Shown here piece after piece: positions 60,101-64,000 of a stretch of DNA of 64,000 nt (positions are counted from its first letter, which is position 1; each line of letters begins with the position of its first letter). Made by a program: the position numbers and the translations under genes. A model generated the notes under the pieces. That model saw only the letters and a program-made list of their open reading frames with translations. It was not told the DNA's origin and did no database searches. This DNA comes from Xiphophorus maculatus (lineage: Eukaryota; Chordata; Actinopteri; Cyprinodontiformes; Poeciliidae), in NCBI RefSeq assembly GCF_002775205.1, contig NC_036447.1:15482501-15546500 (forward strand), given 5' to 3'.

Positions 60101-61400
60101 GTAATGGACCTTGTTAAGGTGTTTTAATACATTTACAAAAAATAGTAATTTAATTAATCTGAAGTAGCATGTAGATGTAAGAAGATGTAAAAATATTGAA
60201 ATTCTGATTGTGGTCTTGAAGCATGTTAATGCTTAAGTGCATTTTAAATTATAGATATTAGTTGGACTCCTGGTTTCAGGCTGTGCAAATGTTGCTCAAT
60301 AGTTTGCTACCACAGAGTACAGAAAAATAACTAAGGACACAATTAAGCTTCTTGTCAGATATTGCGATCAGTGATGGTGGTTGATGCAAGAGCAGTTAAT
60401 AAAGTAAATCCCAAATTACTACAAAGCTGCTGCTTTACTTTTGTTGTTGCAGTGTTTCAAAGTTAAACCACACTGAGAGCGACTCCTGCTGGTCTGGTAG
60501 GGGAAAAAAAGAGGGCGAGTTTCTGTTACATCACAAAATGTTCTGCTGTATGAAATTGGAGCTGTTTGAAAATAAAGAGGTGGGCCAAAGCAATGAGGAA
60601 GACACAACACAAGAAGTGTTGCTAGCTTACAATTGACACACTATGTGAGAGTTTAGAGGCAGTCATGTCAGGCGGTGTGGTTCATTTTCAGCTCTGTTTG
60701 TGCTGCCGCCTTCAAAGTTCAAAGGTTGGTTGTAGTTTAGTGAATGGTTGACAGGGCTGAAAACTCTCAGGTAAGCTATGCAGTCTTAATATTTATGCTG
60801 TTTATGTTTACTGTTAGCCATTTTGAGACAGGAAAAACAACACTTTGCTTCAGTGAAAGCCTTCATTAGATGACAGAAGCATTCTGCTATGCATGTACAC
60901 CAGCCTGCAGTCGTGCTCGTTCAGAAGAGACGGTCCAGACCACAAGAGATAAAAGTATACACCAGGGCGTCCTGACAATGACACAACTATCCTTGAAATA
61001 CTTCAGCAAAAGGTGGGAAAGTGGAAACATGTTCAAAAACTGTCTAGAAAGGGAAGATTTTAAAAAGTATATAAGCGCTCTTAAAGTTTAATAGCTGTAT
61101 TATTAGTCTCTTACACCCAATCCCTTTCTCAGAAGTCTTTCTGCAACCCTGCAGTTTTTATTGATGACTCTCAAACTGTGAGCCAAACTCTCAAACTTAA
61201 ACCTAACGACTTAAAAATTCCCCTAAAATGGGAGTTCACAAAACTTTAAAAAAGCAGAAGGCAAAAGGAAAATGATAACAAGTTTTTGCTCAGTGAAGTT
61301 GCAGAAAAGCAAGGCTGACAAGGTTTCTTCAAAACACTTTGAAGTAACTGCTGGGAATGCTGACAGATAAATGTCCTCAGCTATGTATTAGGACTGAACT
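60101..61400. other. Likely acy3 leader intron
   Basis: A second strong donor (CTCTCAG/GTAAGC) near 60770 could mark an alternative leader exon. No protein-coding gene seen; the 73-residue frame at 60870-61091 resembles nothing I know. Confidence 0.35.
60716..60728. promoter_or_regulatory. HNF4/DR1-like site upstream of acy3
   Basis: AGTTCA-A-AGGTTG is an imperfect DR1 of the kind HNF4 binds. ACY3 is a kidney and liver enzyme in mammals, so the site would make sense, but the match is loose. Confidence 0.35.
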
Positions 61401-61520
61401 GCACTACAATGCCTTGCAAATGGGATTCGTACCACTTCCAATTCCTAAACTTTCACAATGTTCAATGTATCTCATTACACCAACACTTATGTGGAATGAA
61501 AGGATAAATGGCGGCGCCTA
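61400..61520. mobile_element. Tc1-like end fragment
   Basis: 'aatgccttgcaaatgggatt' followed by CGTACCACTT resembles the terminal repeat of the common Tc1 family. It is short and worn. Confidence 0.4.
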
Positions 61521-61771
61521 TTAAAAGTTGCACTGAAAATCAACTGTTGAACATACTGGGCCCCATTTGTTAATGAACAACCTTTTCTGTTTGGAAACTT
61601 GCAGATCATCTTTGCTGAGTTTCCTTAAAGGTTTTTGTGTCACTTATTTAGTCAAATCATTAACTCACTGTCATCCAGCTAAACGTTAGTTCTTCCCAGC
61701 CCTGTTTCTGGAAGGACTCCAGACCTGCCAACACCTAACTAACATCACTATTATTCTATTGGGCCCAACAG

Positions 61772-63412
61772 ATGCAGCGCACCTTTGTCCCACCAATATA
61801 TAATGTCACCATTTGCGGTGGAACCCACGGGAATGAGTTGACTGGGGTGTACATTGTGAGGGAAATGCAGAAACAGAAGATGGAGAAAGCTGGGTCTGTT
61901 TCTGTAACCACCGTTGAGACCAATCCAAGAGCCGTGGCTGCTGGCAGACGATACACAGAGATGGATCTGAACCGCTGCTTCACAGATGTCTTGCTGAGGT
62001 AAGCCAGCTTATCCACATAAGTCCCGTGGGCTGCAAATTTGAAAAGTCTGTGTTGTGTCGACTGCTCATGTCGCTTCTCGGCTCCCAAGTTCCCCCATAA
62101 CAGAGTCAACCCCGTATGAGGTGAAGCGAGCCCAGGAACTGAACGCTCAGCTGGGGCCCAAAGGAAGCGCAAAGGCTGTTGACCTGCTCATAGATCTGCA
62201 CAACACCACTTCCAACATGGGCCTGTGCTTCATCTTCTACTCCATAGACTGGATCACTCTTCACATTTACAAATACATAGAGGTATGAACTCAGACACAC
62301 AGCTTCACAGCTTCCTATGGTAAGAATATAGCAGACCGCATGTCTATTGTAACCCTAAGCCCAACCCTAACCCTTCATGCTGGCCATAATTAATACATGA
62401 AGAAAAAAATTAGGCTACCCTGTCTGTAATCCATAAGACTTTATCTTTTAAGGCTAGTTATTGACTCATTATATTATACTAAAATCATAGAAGATAGTTT
62501 TTAGAGCCACTGCAGGATGTACGTTAGGTTTTTAATCTGTAAATATCAAATTTTCAGAATAACTTGAACTCTGTGCCTGTGAGAGCGATCCAGCTGGACA
62601 TTCCCAGCTCCGAAGCTTATTCCCTGGAGTCAGTGGGCAAACATGGCTTTGGTAACTATGTAAATGTTCATTATGTTGAAGATTATCTTCATTAAGCTGG
62701 ATTTCTTTGACAAGCATTGTTTTGTTGCAGCGATAGAAGTCGGCCCGCAGCCTAGTGGTGTGCTCAGAGCTGATATCTTCAACGTGGTGAAAGAAGCATT
62801 GGATCTCACATTACAGTGGCTTCAGAAATTCAGTTCTGGTAGGAAGCAATGCAGGTTGCTTTCTTTCAGTTTTTTTGCTGAGCAAATCTCTACATAACAA
62901 AAGTCCTAAATCCTGCTCTTATTTTTGATTGTGTTATAGTAATTAGACACATTACTCAGTGATTTATTTTCCTCTGCTAACAGGGCACAGTTTTGAAGGC
63001 GGCACAGTGGACGCATACACTTTTGTTAAAAGTGTTGACTACCCAAGAGACTCGGCTGGTAAAGCTACTGCTATCATCCACCAAGACCTACAGGTGAACT
63101 TTTGAGTCTTTTAAATTCAACAATTTACCTGTGAACTTAATGAAAGACTGAGGCTCCTTAGACAACCAGTGAAGTGAAACCATGCATGTATGTTACCCTC
63201 TCTGTTTTTTATTTTAGGATAATGACTTTAAGCTTCTGCGGTCAGGGGATCCCATCTTCCAGACATTTTCTGGGGATATTTTGAAATACGAGGGAGAAGA
63301 CCTCTACCCTTTCTTCGTGAATGAATGCGCCTACTACGAGAAGAAGATTGCTTTCCATTTAGCTCAGAAAAAAACATACAGCTTTCCGCATATAAGCGTG
63401 AAAAACGATTGA
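61772..63412 (+). CDS. acy3: Aminoacylase-3-like zinc amidohydrolase
   Basis: The family (ASPA/ACY3, M14-type fold) removes acetyl groups from N-acetyl amino acids; ACY3 prefers N-acetyl aromatic amino acids and mercapturates. Six exons: 61772-61998, 62090-62282, 62558-62651, 62731-62838, 62984-63093 and 63218-63412, giving 308 residues (human ACY3 319, ASPA 313). Zinc ligands: His19 and Glu22 (GGTHGNE) and His113 (DLHNTT). Substrate-site residues: Arg60, Asn67-Arg68 (DLNR), catalytic Glu174 (IEVGPQP) and AYYEK near 282. Where ASPA has Arg168 for the aspartate side chain, this protein has Glu164 (ACY3 has Asp), and the region LKYEGEDLYP also fits ACY3. The start is the first ATG after the acceptor-like CCCAACAG. 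AATAAA follows 42 bases after the stop. Confidence 0.93.
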
Positions 63413-63453
63413 GGGAAGACAGAGATAACATGAGGGCTTCCATCACCTTAAGA

Positions 63454-63459
63454 AATAAA
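63454..63459 (+). terminator. acy3 polyadenylation signal
   Basis: AATAAA 42 bases past the stop; the 3' UTR would be very short. Confidence 0.5.
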
Positions 63460-63524
63460 CACAATGGAATGAAATATGGAAGTCAGGAATTTGAGTCTAT
63501 CTGTAACACCTGTTTGCATATAAA

Positions 63525-63800
63525 GTGCCTTGCAAAAATAATAATATTTATAGCCATTAAATCTTTTTACATTTGATCTTGTGATAAATTTCAGTGTTTT
63601 TTTATTTTTTTATTCTGGTCTTACCTGATAGACTTGCACAAAGAGGAGCATAATTATAAAGTGGAAGGAAAATAATGCATAGATATTAAAATTTCTACTT
63701 CAATTAAAAATCTAACTGGTGTGGTGTGCACTTATATTCAGCCACCCTGAATCTGTATTTTGTAAAACCACCATTTGTCATGACAGGAGCAGGTATTCTG
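63525..63800 (-). mobile_element. Tc1-like element, one end
   Basis: GTGCCTTGCAAAAATAATAA opens the terminal repeat. It is followed by 'gatagacttgcacaaagagg', 'aaagtggaaggaaaataatg', and the family's 'attcagccaccctgaatctg' and 'tgtaaaaccaccatttgtc'. It stops near 63800. Confidence 0.8.
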
Positions 63801-64000
63801 AGCTGCCTTTAGGGGTGGGCAATGTAACGTACATTTTATTATATTTTCTAGTATTTATTGCAATAACAAAAAATTCTTATTGATCATTATTAATTATGGA
63901 ATGACAGAAAAATCCCTGCCTGTAAAATCAATCTGAAACAGTTAATACCACTTATTTTTTTCCCGCTCTTTCAATATTAGATTATCATCAGTTGTGCCCA
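63801..64000. other. Window edge, possible start of another DNA transposon
   Basis: 'taggggtgggcaatgtaacg' near 63811 resembles the CAGGGGTGGGCAAT ends of hAT elements, but the window ends before this can be followed. Confidence 0.3.

Noticed and set aside
60870-61091. 73-residue frame upstream of acy3
   Set aside because: No recognisable motif, no fitting splice sites and a composition like its flanks.
62348-62376. Telomere-like words CCCTAA and CCCTAACCC
   Set aside because: Only two or three imperfect units within an acy3 intron; too short for an interstitial telomere.

Overview
The window is nuclear DNA of a teleost fish. It has intron-rich vertebrate genes with GT-AG junctions, AT-rich introns, and many decayed Tc1/mariner copies of families typical of fish genomes. 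I rebuilt six protein-coding genes exon by exon. All junctions are in phase and none of the six shows a break.

Layout: (1) 1-6055 is non-coding and holds Tc1 fragments and hairpins. (2) 6115-7592 (minus) is helt, a bHLH-Orange repressor with a TATA-like box and two CACGTG E-boxes upstream. (3) 7.6-24.7 kb is a gene-free stretch of 17 kb. It holds candidate enhancers, a likely solo LTR, Tc1 fragments and possible 5' non-coding exons. (4) 24714-33413 (plus) is acsl1, with 20 coding positions (698 residues) plus a pair of mutually exclusive fatty-acid gate exons. (5) 35222-40113 (minus) is primpol, 13 coding exons and 525 residues, with an old full-length Tc1 copy in an intron. (6) 43056-44454 and 47060-48881 (plus) are two tandem ecto-ADP-ribosyltransferase-like genes. 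Each has a signal peptide and a GPI-type tail, but two of the three parts of the R-S-ExE catalytic signature are missing. (7) 51009-55923 (minus) is a tachykinin receptor closest to NK3 (tacr3), with a perfect palindromic oestrogen response element in intron 1. (8) 61772-63412 (plus) is an aminoacylase-3-like zinc hydrolase (acy3).

The genes do not form an operon or one pathway. The helt-acsl1-primpol order matches human 4q35 (from memory), and TACR3 is also on human chromosome 4, so the block looks like ancestral linkage; acy3 lies elsewhere in human. The points most worth a second look are the ART-like pair (near-identical exons 1-2 but diverged exon 3 and 3' ends, with replacement-rich patches around the former active site), the intronic oestrogen response element, the acsl1 gate-exon pair, and a 26-bp perfect palindrome in the first ART-like gene.
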